Shown here: positions 8,211 to 18,250 of the stretch, piece after piece | Position numbering within the stretch: position 1 is the stretch's first letter | Layout: every line of letters starts with the position of its first letter | DNA from: Posidonia oceanica | Lineage: Eukaryota; Streptophyta; Magnoliopsida; Alismatales; Posidoniaceae | Assembly: GCA_037176725.1 (NCBI GenBank) | Contig: JAZBRS010000029.1 | Coordinates: 44,960,001 to 45,024,000 of the forward strand | Direction of reading: 5' to 3' | DNA length: 64,000 bases | The notes under the pieces: model-generated | What the model was told of the DNA's origin: nothing | The model's database searches: none | What the model saw: only the letters and a program-made list of their open reading frames with translations | Position numbers and translations under genes: made by a program

Positions 8211-10620
8211 TTATGGAGGTTTGAAGTTTTCGGGCAAAAAAGGGACCCAAGTGTTTGTAGTGGAATATGAGGAGTGTGGGAGGTTTCTGGATGCGATTTT
8301 GGGTGGCTCGGGAAGGTGGTTACTTGGTGAGTCTAAGTGCCAAGTTCTGGGATTTTAGGAGGCTTGTAGTAGTGGATTTGCAATGGGGAAGGTCGTTCTG
8401 GAAGGTGTTGGGTGCTGAAGCTTTGGAGGGGTCGTTTCAGGGGTGATTCCTAGTGGTTTTTGGCTTCTGGAAGTGGGGGAAGGAAGGTGGTTGCTTGGGT
8501 TTTTGAGTGTGTGTCCAAAAAAGATGGGTTGTGAAGGGGAAAAAACGGTTTTGATCCCCTCCCTCTCCACTGAATTCAATGGGGCCTGTGGTCAAAGGAA
8601 TGGGTTTCTGCCATTTTCGGCAGAGCATGGAAGGGGTTGTTGTGTTGGTCTTCGGCCACAGGGTATGGGAGTGAAGGTCAGGAGTCCATGGGATGTTAGG
8701 GAAGGTTTGAAAAAGAGGAAGGAGGTCTGTCGTTTTTGCCTTGAGAGAGAGGGAGAAGAATAGAAGAAGAAGAAGAGAAGGAAGGAGGAGAAGAGGAAAA
8801 CGCATGGGCTGTGGGCTGCACTGTAAAAAAAAGGAAAGAAAATGAAGGGGAAAGAGAGGAATGGGCTGTGGGCTGGACCAAAAGAATGAGAGGTAGAAAA
8901 GAAAGGGAAGAAGGAAGGAAAAGAAAGAAAGAGGAGAAATAAGAAGGATAAAAAAGAATAAAAATAAAGTAAAATGAGAATAAAAATAAAAAGACTTTAA
9001 GGTGATTGCCCAAGTTAGGATTTTTAGATTTGGTTTTTTAATGGTTGTTTTTAATTAGGATTTTAGGATTAAGGAGTTTTAGTTTTGATTAGGATTTTGA
9101 GTTTTCTTTAAATGGTTTTTGATTTTTGTTTAAATGTTTGTTAAGTTTTTAAATTGTCTTTTAGTTATGTTTTTCTTGTTAAGTCTTTGGAATTTTTGAT
9201 TAGGCTTTTTAAAGATCGTTTTTAAATTAATTAGGGAGAGTTTGAGCCTTTGCTTTTAATCCTTTTTTTTTTTTAAGGTTTTGTTCAAGTTTTGTTTTAA
9301 ATTTGATTTTGTTTGTTGGATTCTTTTATTATTTTTTAGTTAAGTTTTACTTGTTTAATTAAGCATTTTCAAATTTTTGATTGTTTGTTTTTTTTTTCTT
9401 TTCAATTAAGTTTTCAAATTGTTTCTTTCAGAATTGTTAAGTTAAGTTTTTTTTTTTGATTACTTGCCTTAGTATTTTAAGTTGTTTTCTTTCTTTTTAG
9501 GATTTGTTTTTTTGATTATTTTTAGTAGGGTTTTTACTCTAGCTTGTTTTGATTATATCTTGGTTTTTTCTTTGATTTTATAGCATTTTATTTTTGTTTG
9601 TTTTGCATTTTTTAGATTACATTCTCAATTTCCTTTTTTAATTGGATTTAGTTAGGTTCTTGTTTTTGATTGTTTGTTTAAGTTTTTAATTATTTATTTT
9701 TAGGATTTTGACTTGTTTCTCTTTTGTTTTAGAGTTTTAAATGTTTTTAAAGGTTTTTTAGGGGTTTAGTAAGAGAGGAGATGAGGAAATTAGAAAGGAG
9801 AGGAAAAGGGAGAAATGGAGGGATAAATAAGAAAGAGAGGAGTTGAAGAAAATAATTTTTTAAAAATCAAAGAAAATGGTAAAAATAAGATAAAAATAGG
9901 AATAAGATTGAGAATAGATAGGAGCACATGGGGGGCCACAGGCAGACAAAAAAAAGGGAGAAAAGGGGGGAAAAAGAAGGATGATAATCAAGAGAGAGAG
10001 AGGAGAGAGAAAAGAATAATCCAGGAGAGAGAAAAGGATAATTTGGGTAAATAGAGGTCTTAGAGGTTTCAAAAAGGAGTGAAATTTGTTGGGTGTGTAG
10101 TCTAGGGTCTCTAGTGTGCGACCTAGCGTTTTGGTTTGGTTTTGAGAAAGTTTTGGAAGGGTTTTGAGGTGTAGAAAAAGGGTAGTTTTGCCTAAGTTTC
10201 CTAGGGTTTTTGGGGTGGTTTTGGTTTGAAAGTTTCTAGGATTTTTGGTGGGTTTGTTAAGTCAAGGATGGTGAGTTTTCCTATGGTTTTTGGTTAGTTT
10301 TTGGGTTCCGAAAAGGGGTGTGATCCTAGGTTGAGTTTGGGCTTGTTTTGGAGGGAAAGAGAAAGGGAGAGGTGTGGATTTGGACCTAGGTTTGGATGGT
10401 TTTAGGGTAAGGTCTTGGATGGTTTCAGGGTAAGGTTTTGAGAGGGTTTTGGGGTGGTTTTCTGGGTTAGAAAATGGGTGTAGTTCTAGGTTTTGGTTTT
10501 GGGGTTTGAGGAGGGGTTTTGATTTGAAAGGAAGGGTGGAGAGAAAGGCGTAATTTTGGGTTTTTTCCTAGCCACCAGGGAGCCCTACCAATTCAGCCTT
10601 GTCGAAATGGGGTGTCAACA

Positions 10621-11283
10621 ATTGCTGAAGCTATAAGGAGCTGGGGCGATGACCTAGGTGAAAATGTAGTGTGGTGAGCCTGTAGAGTTATAGTGGGCTG
10701 CACCGGAACCTCAGGAGTCTGAGGGAGGGGGCGAACCGTAGTTGGGTCGAGTGCAGAAGCCCTGTCTCGCAGCCTATCAGCCTTAGCCAATAGACGTCGT
10801 GCTTGTGATGCAGGGAACTCGTCGACCGACGAATCGGGATGCAAAAGGGGGTCAGCAAAATGGGGCACGGAAAGAGAGGGGTCAATAGGAGGAGACCCTA
10901 TGCAAGAGACAGCCACAGAAGGCTGAGTTCCCGAGATGGGAAGGCCTTGGGGAGGAACAGAAGGCGACGCTCCTGGAGCTTAAGTGGCGGTCACCGCGAT
11001 TGACTCGATGACAAGCTCCAGATTGACTAGGGTCTGCCCTTGTTCCAGATCGAGGGACTGAGAAGTTTCCTGCACCAAAAGAGGTTAGGAGATGGGGGAT
11101 GTCAAAGTAGGGGAAGGAGAGACCGAAGTCAGTATCTCCTCTGACGCCAAAGGGGAAGAGGGCTCGCCGGTATGCTGGGCCATAACGGACAGCGAGCGAG
11201 TGCACATGGGTCTGCGGCTGGAAGCAGAGACACAAGACCTAAGACGAGTTATTGTCGGAGGCGACAGATAACTCAAAGACAAA
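10621..11283 (-). pseudogene. E2 ORF1 fragment, interrupted by E1
   Basis: The start of the Pro-rich ORF1 is recognisable on the minus strand: TRSLSVMAQHTGEP near 11160-11200 and, after frame changes, SSPQLL close to the junction. It ends abruptly at the E1 LTR terminus. The break corresponds to the Pro-rich segment of B ORF1 around 43600. The rest of the gene must lie beyond the left edge if E1 is a simple insertion. Frame changes show that it was already decaying. Confidence 0.7.
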
Positions 11284-13007
11284 GAGGAGGGATGCTCGAG
11301 ATCCTAGTTGAGGAACTCGCACTTACCTGTAAAACAACAAATGTGTCAGAGTATGTACGCAAAAAGAGTTATTAGGAGTGGCATGAATGGCACGCGTGCA
11401 AAAATGAATGCCCTAATATTCGCTCTCTCACCATGCATGTCCTGAGTAGGTAGCCTACTAGGACTCACTCATGGGTATGGGTTTCATTGACTCCAGGTCA
11501 GAAAGTAAGGTCCCTGCTCTAAATCCTGATCAAAGCTCAGGTAGTGAATGGGTGGTGCGTTTGGAGCCTCGACCTAGCCAAAAGCACGGGCTGTACCCTC
11601 GACTAACAGCAACACGACCCCGGACAAGGGGGGACAGACCGACCAACTCGCTCCACGCCAAAGCAGTGGAACAAGAGACCGGGACTGTCCTTCTCAGACT
11701 AAGTGGGTGGACTCAGGGATGAGAAGATGCATGCTTTCTAGTATGATCAATCATGCGATATGCATTATAGTGTTTTACTTGCGTTTTATTTAACCAAGGG
11801 GGAAACTTACAAGTCTAGCTCTAGTTTTGCTTAAGATTTAAATGTTGACTTTATTGTTGCTTTTAAATTAAGCCAAAGGGGAGCAAACAGGTTTCTAATA
11901 TCCTAAACATGGCAAAAGCATGAAGGGGAAAGAAACAGAAAGCCAAGGTATGCAAACAATTATAGAACAAGGCAAAACCAGCACAACAAGCAAAAGTTAA
12001 AACCTGAAGTAAAATGCGAATGTTTAATTGGTGGTATGAATGCACTCATGCAAATGTATGCTCTCTAACATGCTCTCTCTCACCAATCTAGTGTGTCCTA
12101 GTAGGTTGTCTACTTCGGACTCCCACAAATGTACGGGTCACTGACTCGGATCGAAAATAAAGCTCCCGTCTAAATCCTGACCAAAGCTCAGGCAGTGACG
12201 AGTGGTGCGTTTGGAGCCTCGACCTAGCCAAAAGCACGAGCTGTACCCTCGACTAACACCGACATGACCCCTGACAAGGGGGGACAGATCGACCAACTCG
12301 CTCCATGCCAAAGCAGTGGAACAAGAGGCTGGGACTGTCCTTCTCAGACTGATAGGTGGACTCAGAGATGAGAAGATGCATGCCCTATATGATTCATCAT
12401 GCAAATATGATTATAGTCTTTTTGCTTGCATGTTTTATTAACTCAAAGGGAATGAATGTGTGTTTGAGTCTCTAGTTGCTCCTAGAATTGATTTTACTTG
12501 CCATTTTTAGTTAACCATGGGGGAAAACAATCAATCTCTAGTTGTCCTAAGGCTGGATGCAAAAAGGGAAGAAAATCACCCAAACATGACAAGCAAACAT
12601 CACAAATCATTACAAAAGGCATGCTCATGTTATGTGCTAGTGTCGTGTCACATGATTAGTGAAAACAAAGACAATCAACACATCAAAAGGCATATATAAG
12701 CATGGCATGTACAGTAGTGAAGTGGCATAGCATACTCAAGTGAAATGAAGCAATTACCACTCAAAAGGCATGTATAATGCATAAACAAAACAAATAAGGG
12801 CAATGTAAGCAATAACGCATATAAATAAGCATAAGGCAAGCAATAAGGCATGGTAAATGGCATAAGGCAAGCAAAAAGCAAGGCAAAGGGCATAAAGCAA
12901 GCAAAAAGCAAGGCAAAGGGCATAAGGTAAGCAAAAATGCAAAATCCAAGTAAGCGAGAAAGCAATAAACGAAAGCCGGAGTCTAAAATCCTCAGTGGAC
13001 TTGCCAC
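11284..13007 (-). other. E2 leader with internal duplication
   Basis: Noncoding leader. The segment with the CCCC/GGGG stem occurs twice (about 11390-11860 and 12040-12500), including GGAACAAGAG and GAGAAGATGCATGC in both copies, spaced about 650 bp. ACAG|GTAAGTGCGAG at 11315-11330 is a splice-site-like junction just upstream of ORF1. The 12700-12960 part is rich in AGGCAA. Confidence 0.6.
12989..13006 (-). other. E2 primer-binding site, decayed tRNA-Arg type
   Basis: Minus strand TGGCAAGTCCACTGAGGA matches the tRNA-Arg site at 14 of 18 bases; three of the four differences are transitions. It lies one base inside the LTR end. Confidence 0.65.
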
Positions 13008-13270
13008 TGTAGTGATCCCACCATCTCAGAGAGATGGTCCCCGGGACTGGCGAGGGACCCGAGAGGAGAGAGAGGTCACTATGGGTGCGACGGCGAAGAG
13101 AGAAAACAAAAGATAAAGCAAATATGGAGTCGCCACCTAGTCTATTATCGGAAAGACGAGGAAAATCGGGGAAATGCATGAAAACATGCAAATGGATGCA
13201 ATGCTATGCAAAATGAATGACTCGTGCCAAGGATGAGGGAAAAATGATCACTGTGGGCCAGAGAAAGGGT

Positions 13271-13340
13271 AAGGACTCCTGGTACGCACGGGGAAGGTGT
13301 TAGGCACCCCCGATACGCCCGGAATCGGTCTTTCTAGGCT
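13271..13340 (-). promoter_or_regulatory. Conserved LTR block (E2 copy)
   Basis: GGTGTTAGGCACC at 13296-13308 with the same flanks as in E1, A, B and C. Confidence 0.6.
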
Positions 13341-13540
13341 AAACTTGCTCACATGTGTAGGATAACGATGATGCTTGCCTTAACCATGCTATGCCTTGCT
13401 ATGGATGCTTTAAACATGCCTTGAATGCCTAAATGGCATGCATGCCTTACTTACATGCTCAAATGTGTGCTCAAGGTGCCATGATGTGTGAAGGAAAGTA
13501 AACGTGTAGCCTATGTGCTCAGCAGCGCTGTCAGTGTTCT

Positions 13541-13561
13541 GAACAGGGCGTGCCCTGGTTC
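13541..13561 (-). promoter_or_regulatory. LTR hairpin (E2 copy)
   Basis: GAACAGGGC and GCCCTGGTTC form the most complete version of the stem: GAAC/GTTC outside and AGGGC/GCCCT inside. Confidence 0.5.
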
Positions 13562-16500
13562 GTGAGAACTCTAGACAGTAAGCATCACTGCTCTAAATGC
13601 AATGCAAGCCAGAAAACAAAACGTTGAGTAAAACCACGTAATGCAAGCGAGAAACAAAACATTGGGTAAAACCACACAATGCGGATAGCGACACGCAAAG
13701 GGGAAACAAAGTAGAAGCAGAAAACCATGCAATGTAGGAGTACGAAAAACAAAGGGAAGCAAAATAAGAGCGATAAAACCTGATCTATGTGCTCGAGAAG
13801 ACAGATCGAGAAAACAATGCATGCGATGCAAGTTACAAGGTAATGAGTGATATGCAGTGATTCTGGTGGGCATAACTTGAGGATCTGAGGCCTGATCTGA
13901 AACAACTTAGGTTAGAATGAAAGATCATTCAACCAGGAAGACCAGGAAAGTTAAATCATGAAGATCCAACGGTCCGATCAAAAGTTATTCAGAAATCAAG
14001 TTAGATGGCTCAAGGGCCAGAAAATGTGGTCTAAATGGGGGTCTAAATGCAAAATACCCCTAAGTGCATGCAACACAGGGTGTCCTACATGCAATGAGGC
14101 TAAATGTGCTGGAAAAGATGCAAGGATGCTACGTGCAATGATATGAGAATGCTATGCATGCAAAAATGCAAAAGATAGGGACCTAAATGCAATTGAAACA
14201 AACTACAGGGGCCTATATGCAATGACATGGCAAAATGCAATGCAACAGGACAAATGCATACTAAAACATTAATGCAGCAATGTATGGGACCAATAGGGGA
14301 TAAATGCAACATTAATTAAAAAGTATGCAGACAATCATGCAAGAAATGGACCTATATGCAATTTTGAAAACATGTTGGACCTAAATGCAAAGCAAAAGAA
14401 ATATGCAAGCACACCACAGATGGATTTAGGGCTAACATGCAATTAGACCTAATTTTTGGGTTTTAAATGCAAAATAGGATGCAAACAGGAAGAAAGCAAG
14501 CATAAGGACCTATATGTAATTTTGAAAACATGTAAGGCTTAAAATGCAAAGCTAAACAGACATGCAAACAAGCAACAGCTTAAGATAAGGACTAACATGC
14601 AATTTTGAAAACTGTAGGACCTTATTACTATGCAATGTGGTGAAAAATGCAACTTAAATGACTACTGGAAATGATACAGGACTTAAGTGCAAATAAAATA
14701 AAGTGTTGGACTAAACTGCAATGCAATATAGTTTAAAAACACACTTAAATGAATGGATGTATGCTCAGAGAACTAAAATGCAATAAAAGTAAGTTAAAGG
14801 ATTAAACAGTAATGCAATAAGATAGAAAAGCATGATTTAAATGATTAAATGCATGATCTGTGGATTGAAATGCAATTAAAATAAGTTACAGGACATTTAT
14901 GCAATGCAATAAGATTTAAAATGAAATTTAAATGAATGATTGTAAATTGGATTTAAATGTAAATAAAATAAACTATAGGACTAAAATGCAATGCAGTATG
15001 ATTTAAAATGAAATTAAATGATTTGAATGAATGGATGCAGGACTGATATGCAATTAAACTAAAATGCTGGACTAAAATGTAATGCAGTAAGATTTTAAAT
15101 CAGATTAAATGATTTTTAATCAAACTCTGGACCTAAATGAAAAGAAAATAAACTGGCGGACTTAATGTTAATGCAGTACGATTTTAAATCAGATTTAAAT
15201 GAAATCTAAACAAACTCAGGACCTACATGTAAACCTAGAAACCTACTGGACTTTATTTCAATGTCTAATGAAACTTAACATTAAAATCTTATAAAACCTA
15301 ATGCTACAGTAACATGCGGGCTATCGGCGAGGGGTTCGGCGTTGCAGCGGCGATGCAGGCGGCGGCGGGGCACGGGTGGCACTCGGGGAGGTCCGGCGGA
15401 GTCCGGCAGAGGTCAGGGAGCGCTCCGAAGGGTCGGCGGTGCTCCAGAGCGTCGCTACGTCCGATCGCGCCGATGACGTCGCCGGAGAAGACGATGAAAC
15501 CCGGCGAGGTGCAGAACGTGCCACAGAGCTCGAAACGTGCAAAAAAAGGCATGGGAAGCAAGAGGAGAGCAAGGTGAAGCTTGGGGGAGGTCCGGTTACC
15601 TGTTGGAGCGTGCGGGGAGGTCTGCCGACCTCAGGTAACCTCTGTCAGTGGTGTGGCAAGTGGAGGAGGAGCTGGAGGCTGCGGTTGCGGTTGGGGAGGA
15701 TCGCGGCGTATTGCGGGAAGGTCTTCGGAGCTTGCAGAGGCCTCAGGTGGCCGTTTGCCCGCTCAGAACCCAAAAGCGGTAGAATGGGTTCCTTCGAAAG
15801 ATTTTGTTCACCTTTGGCGACTGTGTGGCTCTCTTGGGCTAGGGTCCTCTCTCTGGATGGGTGGTGGCTCCAGGAAGGTGGAGAGGGAGTGTTGTGTGAG
15901 TGTCGATCTTAGGAGTGTCTGTGTGTGTTTTTCTTCTTTTTCTCTCTCCTCCCCCTCCTTCTGTGTGTGTCTGGGTCGGTTGGGTTCTCTCCTGTGGAGG
16001 AAGAAGAAGGGCTGTGAGGATGCTATTCGGTGGGTTGGAGTGTTCCTCCTCTCCCTCCGTGCTATTCTAGTGTGGTCCTCAGTTTTTTTTGTGGAGATGG
16101 TGGAGTTGGGTCCTGTCGTGGTTGCTGTGGGTGTGTTGGGGGGGAAGGAGAGAGCTCTGGTATGGTCGTGCCTGAAGGCCTTCTTTTGTGTCGTCCCGAG
16201 TGTGGAGGAGTTGGAGGTTGGTGTCTATGTTTTGTTCGAGTATCTGTGCCTCCTGTGTGAGAGGGGCCATCCCAGTGGTGGGTCTCGGTTGCAGTTTTTG
16301 TGGTCAAGTCCCGTTGCAGTTTGAGGAGTGGGGTTCTTTTTGTGGAGATCAAGGAGTGGGAGCAGAGGAGAGGTTGCAGTTGTGGGGGAGAGAAGGAGGA
16401 GTGGGAGAAGAGAGGAGGTTGCAGTTGTCGTGGAGGAGTTCGGTTCTCTGGTCATGGGGGAGAGAAGGAGGAGTGGGAGAAGAGAGGAGGTGCAGTTGAA

Positions 16501-16776
16501 GGGAAGAAGGAGGGAAGAGTGGGACGTGGGTGAAATGAGGAGAAGAGAAAAAAAGAAAGAGAAAATGGTGAGAGAGAAAATAAAGAAAAGGAAGAAAGGA
16601 GGAACGAAAAGAAAAGAAAAGAAGGAGGATGGTGGGCTGGTGTGGAGAAAGAAGAAAAGAATGAAAGAAAGAAAAAGAAAGAAAAGGAAGAAGAGAAAGA
16701 AGAAGAAGGAAGGAAGAAAAGGAGGCACAAGAGAAGAAAAAGAAAATGAAGAAGAAAGGAAGAGAGAATGGGCTTT

Positions 16777-16885
16777 AGGGTTTAGAGTTTTAGGTTTAGG
16801 GTTTTAGGGTTTTAGGGCTTAGGGTTTAGGGTTTAGGTTTAGGGTTTAGGGTTAGGGTTTTAGGGCTTAGGTTTAAGTTTAGATG
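16777..16885 (-). repeat. Telomere-like tract in E2 LTR
   Basis: A degenerate run of TTTAGGG and TTTTAGGG on the plus strand, the plant telomere unit, inside the LTR U3. In the element sense it reads AAACCCTA, the telo-box of plant promoters. It is not a chromosome end. Confidence 0.7.
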
Positions 16886-16959
16886 GGTTGTGGGCTTGAG
16901 GTTTTGATGCCAGAGAGAGAGAGCCATTAGCACAAAAATCAAAAAATGGGGTGTCAACA

Positions 16960-17600
16960 AGGAACGGTGTGTAGAGGAACCTCAGGAGCAGAGGGAGCCA
17001 AAGGGGGGCGAGCAGGTAGAGCCATGCCCTGGAAAGCCTAGGCAAGCTCCATCAGATGCTGGTACTGCACTTCATGGGGCCCGTCAGTGGGTATGTTGTA
17101 GTGTAGTGCCGGCGAGGGACCAGATCCAAGGGGTAAGGACACAGACTGTCCAGAAGGTAGGGATCCTATGGCTGAAGTCGCTGTAGCAGAAGCGGCGTCA
17201 AAATTGACATAGCCCTAGCGAGTGGAGGCCGTCAGCAGGGTCTCCGGAGCACAAGTGGTAGTCACCAAGATGGACTCGTTGACAGGATCCGGAGTGGGGA
17301 AGGTTTGCCAATGCCACACAGAATATAGGGGCACACCCTGCACCAGAGGGGGAGGCTATGGTGTCGAGACAGTCAAATCGAGAGTCGGAGGGACCGAAAT
17401 GGAAATCTCCTCCAGGGCAATAGAAAATTGAGGCTCACCAGCGAATAGGGCCATGGCTGACCGAGAGCGAGTGAGAATAGGGCTGCGACGGAAAAAGAGA
17501 GGACGGGTCCTAGGACGAGCTATTGTTGCAAAGGCGGACAACTCGGGAGAGAGTGGTCGAGAAGAAGTGTCGCAATGGGAGCGTCAGTGAAAGAAAAAGC
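16960..17600 (-). pseudogene. E3 ORF1 fragment, interrupted by E2
   Basis: Minus-strand remnant of ORF1: RRSPILTRSRSAMALFAG near 17450-17500, then, after frame changes, YQHLMELA and FQGMAL near 17020-17060, ending in the Pro-rich part at the E2 LTR junction. An in-frame stop lies within the QHLMELA region. It aligns with B ORF1 (43174-44340). The remainder is not in the window. Confidence 0.7.
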
Positions 17601-18250
17601 ATGAGCTCTGGCTAGGGAGCTCGCTCACTGACCCGTGCAACAGACAAGACAAACAGGTGTTAAAACCTGAAGAAAATAAATGTTTTTAATTGTGGTATGA
17701 ATGGCATTCATGCAAATGTATGCTTTCTAGCATACTCTCTCTCACCAATCTAGTGTGTCCTAGTAGGTTGTCTACTTCGGATTCCCACAGGTGTACGGGT
17801 CACCGACTAAGGTTAGAAAAAGTGGGTCCCCGTCTAAATCCTGGCCAGAGCTCAGGCAGTAACGGGGTGGTGCGTTGGTGGCCTTGACCCTACCAAAGCA
17901 TTGTACCCTCTACTAACACCTACACGACCCTTGACAAGGGGGGATAGATTGATCAACTCGCACCATGCCAAAGCAGTGGAGTAAGAAACCGGGACTATCC
18001 TTCTCAAACTAATAGGTGGACTCAGAGATAAGAAGATGCATGCCCTATATGATCATTCATGCAAATATGATTAAAGTTTTTTATCTTGCATATTTTATTA
18101 ACTCAAAGGAGGATGAATGTGTGTCTACGTCTCTAGTTGCTCCTAGGATTGATTTTTACTTGCCATTTTTAATTAACCGTGGGGGAAGCAATCAGTCTCT
18201 AATTGTCCTTAGGATTAATGCAAAAGGGGAAGAAAAACACCCAAACATGG
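17601..18250 (-). other. E3 leader remnant
   Basis: Noncoding leader with the shared block at 17880-18010, including a CCC/GGG stem near 17928-17940, and ATGCATGCCCTATATGA. No ORF. It is truncated by the A LTR. Confidence 0.6.

Larger units (their letters stand above)
1..10620 (-). mobile_element. Element E1: Tat-lineage LTR retrotransposon, 5' part
   Basis: In the minus sense the order is 5' LTR (4412-10620), tRNA-Arg primer-binding site (4393-4410), leader, ORF1 (2010-2978), gag core (885-2009), then about 440 bases without pol homology and two 3'-type hairpin repeats (336-404). The 3' LTR is outside the window. The LTR starts directly against the interrupted ORF1 of E2 at 10621, so E1 looks inserted into E2; the first five flanking bases are ATTGC and should recur beyond its 3' LTR. 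Because no RT, RNase H or integrase follows gag here, this copy may be a gag-only derivative. A later deletion is the alternative. Confidence 0.75.
4412..10620 (-). mobile_element. E1 5' LTR, 6.2 kb
   Basis: Ends are TGTTGACACCCC (element 5', at 10620) and GGATTACTACA (element 3', at 4412). In element order it holds a T/A-rich U3 (about 10600-8760, with GA-rich tracts near 9780-10060), a GC-rich domain (about 8200-7590), an AT-rich ATGCAA-studded stretch (about 7560-6660), a 30-bp hairpin minisatellite (about 5985-5160), a hairpin (4942-4962) and the block shared by all LTRs in the window (4721-4795). A PBS-like echo, CAGAGTCGCCACC, lies at 4532-4544. The open frames in the GC-rich domain and minisatellite do not look like genes. 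Confidence 0.85.
10621..16959 (-). mobile_element. Element E2: Tat-lineage element, 5' part
   Basis: Minus-sense order is LTR (13008-16959), degenerate tRNA-Arg PBS (12989-13006), leader with an internal duplication, then the ORF1 fragment cut by E1 at 10620. Its LTR abuts E3 ORF1, so E2 seems inserted there; the flanking bases on the right are AGGAA. The degenerate PBS and frameshifted ORF1 suggest an older insertion than E1 or B. Confidence 0.7.
13008..16959 (-). mobile_element. E2 5' LTR, 3.95 kb
   Basis: Ends TGTTGACACCCC (at 16959) and GGATCACTACA (at 13008). It has the same domain order as E1 but no minisatellite: telomere-like and GA-rich U3 (about 16950-16350), a GC-rich domain (about 16000-15305) with donor-like CAACAG|GTAACC near 15600, an ATGCAA-rich stretch (15300-13900), a hairpin (13541-13561) and the shared block (13271-13340). 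Confidence 0.8.
16960..18250 (-). mobile_element. Element E3: outermost Tat-element remnant
   Basis: Only part of ORF1 and part of the leader remain between E2 (left) and A (right). The leader text just before 18250 (CACCCAAACATGG) matches E2 at 12577-12590, where it continues without a break, so A is inserted at this point. CATGG at 18246-18250 is the predicted 5-bp target duplication of A. Confidence 0.7.

Noticed and set aside
16777..16885. A true telomere or chromosome end
   Set aside because: The units are degenerate, short and bounded on both sides by LTR sequence.
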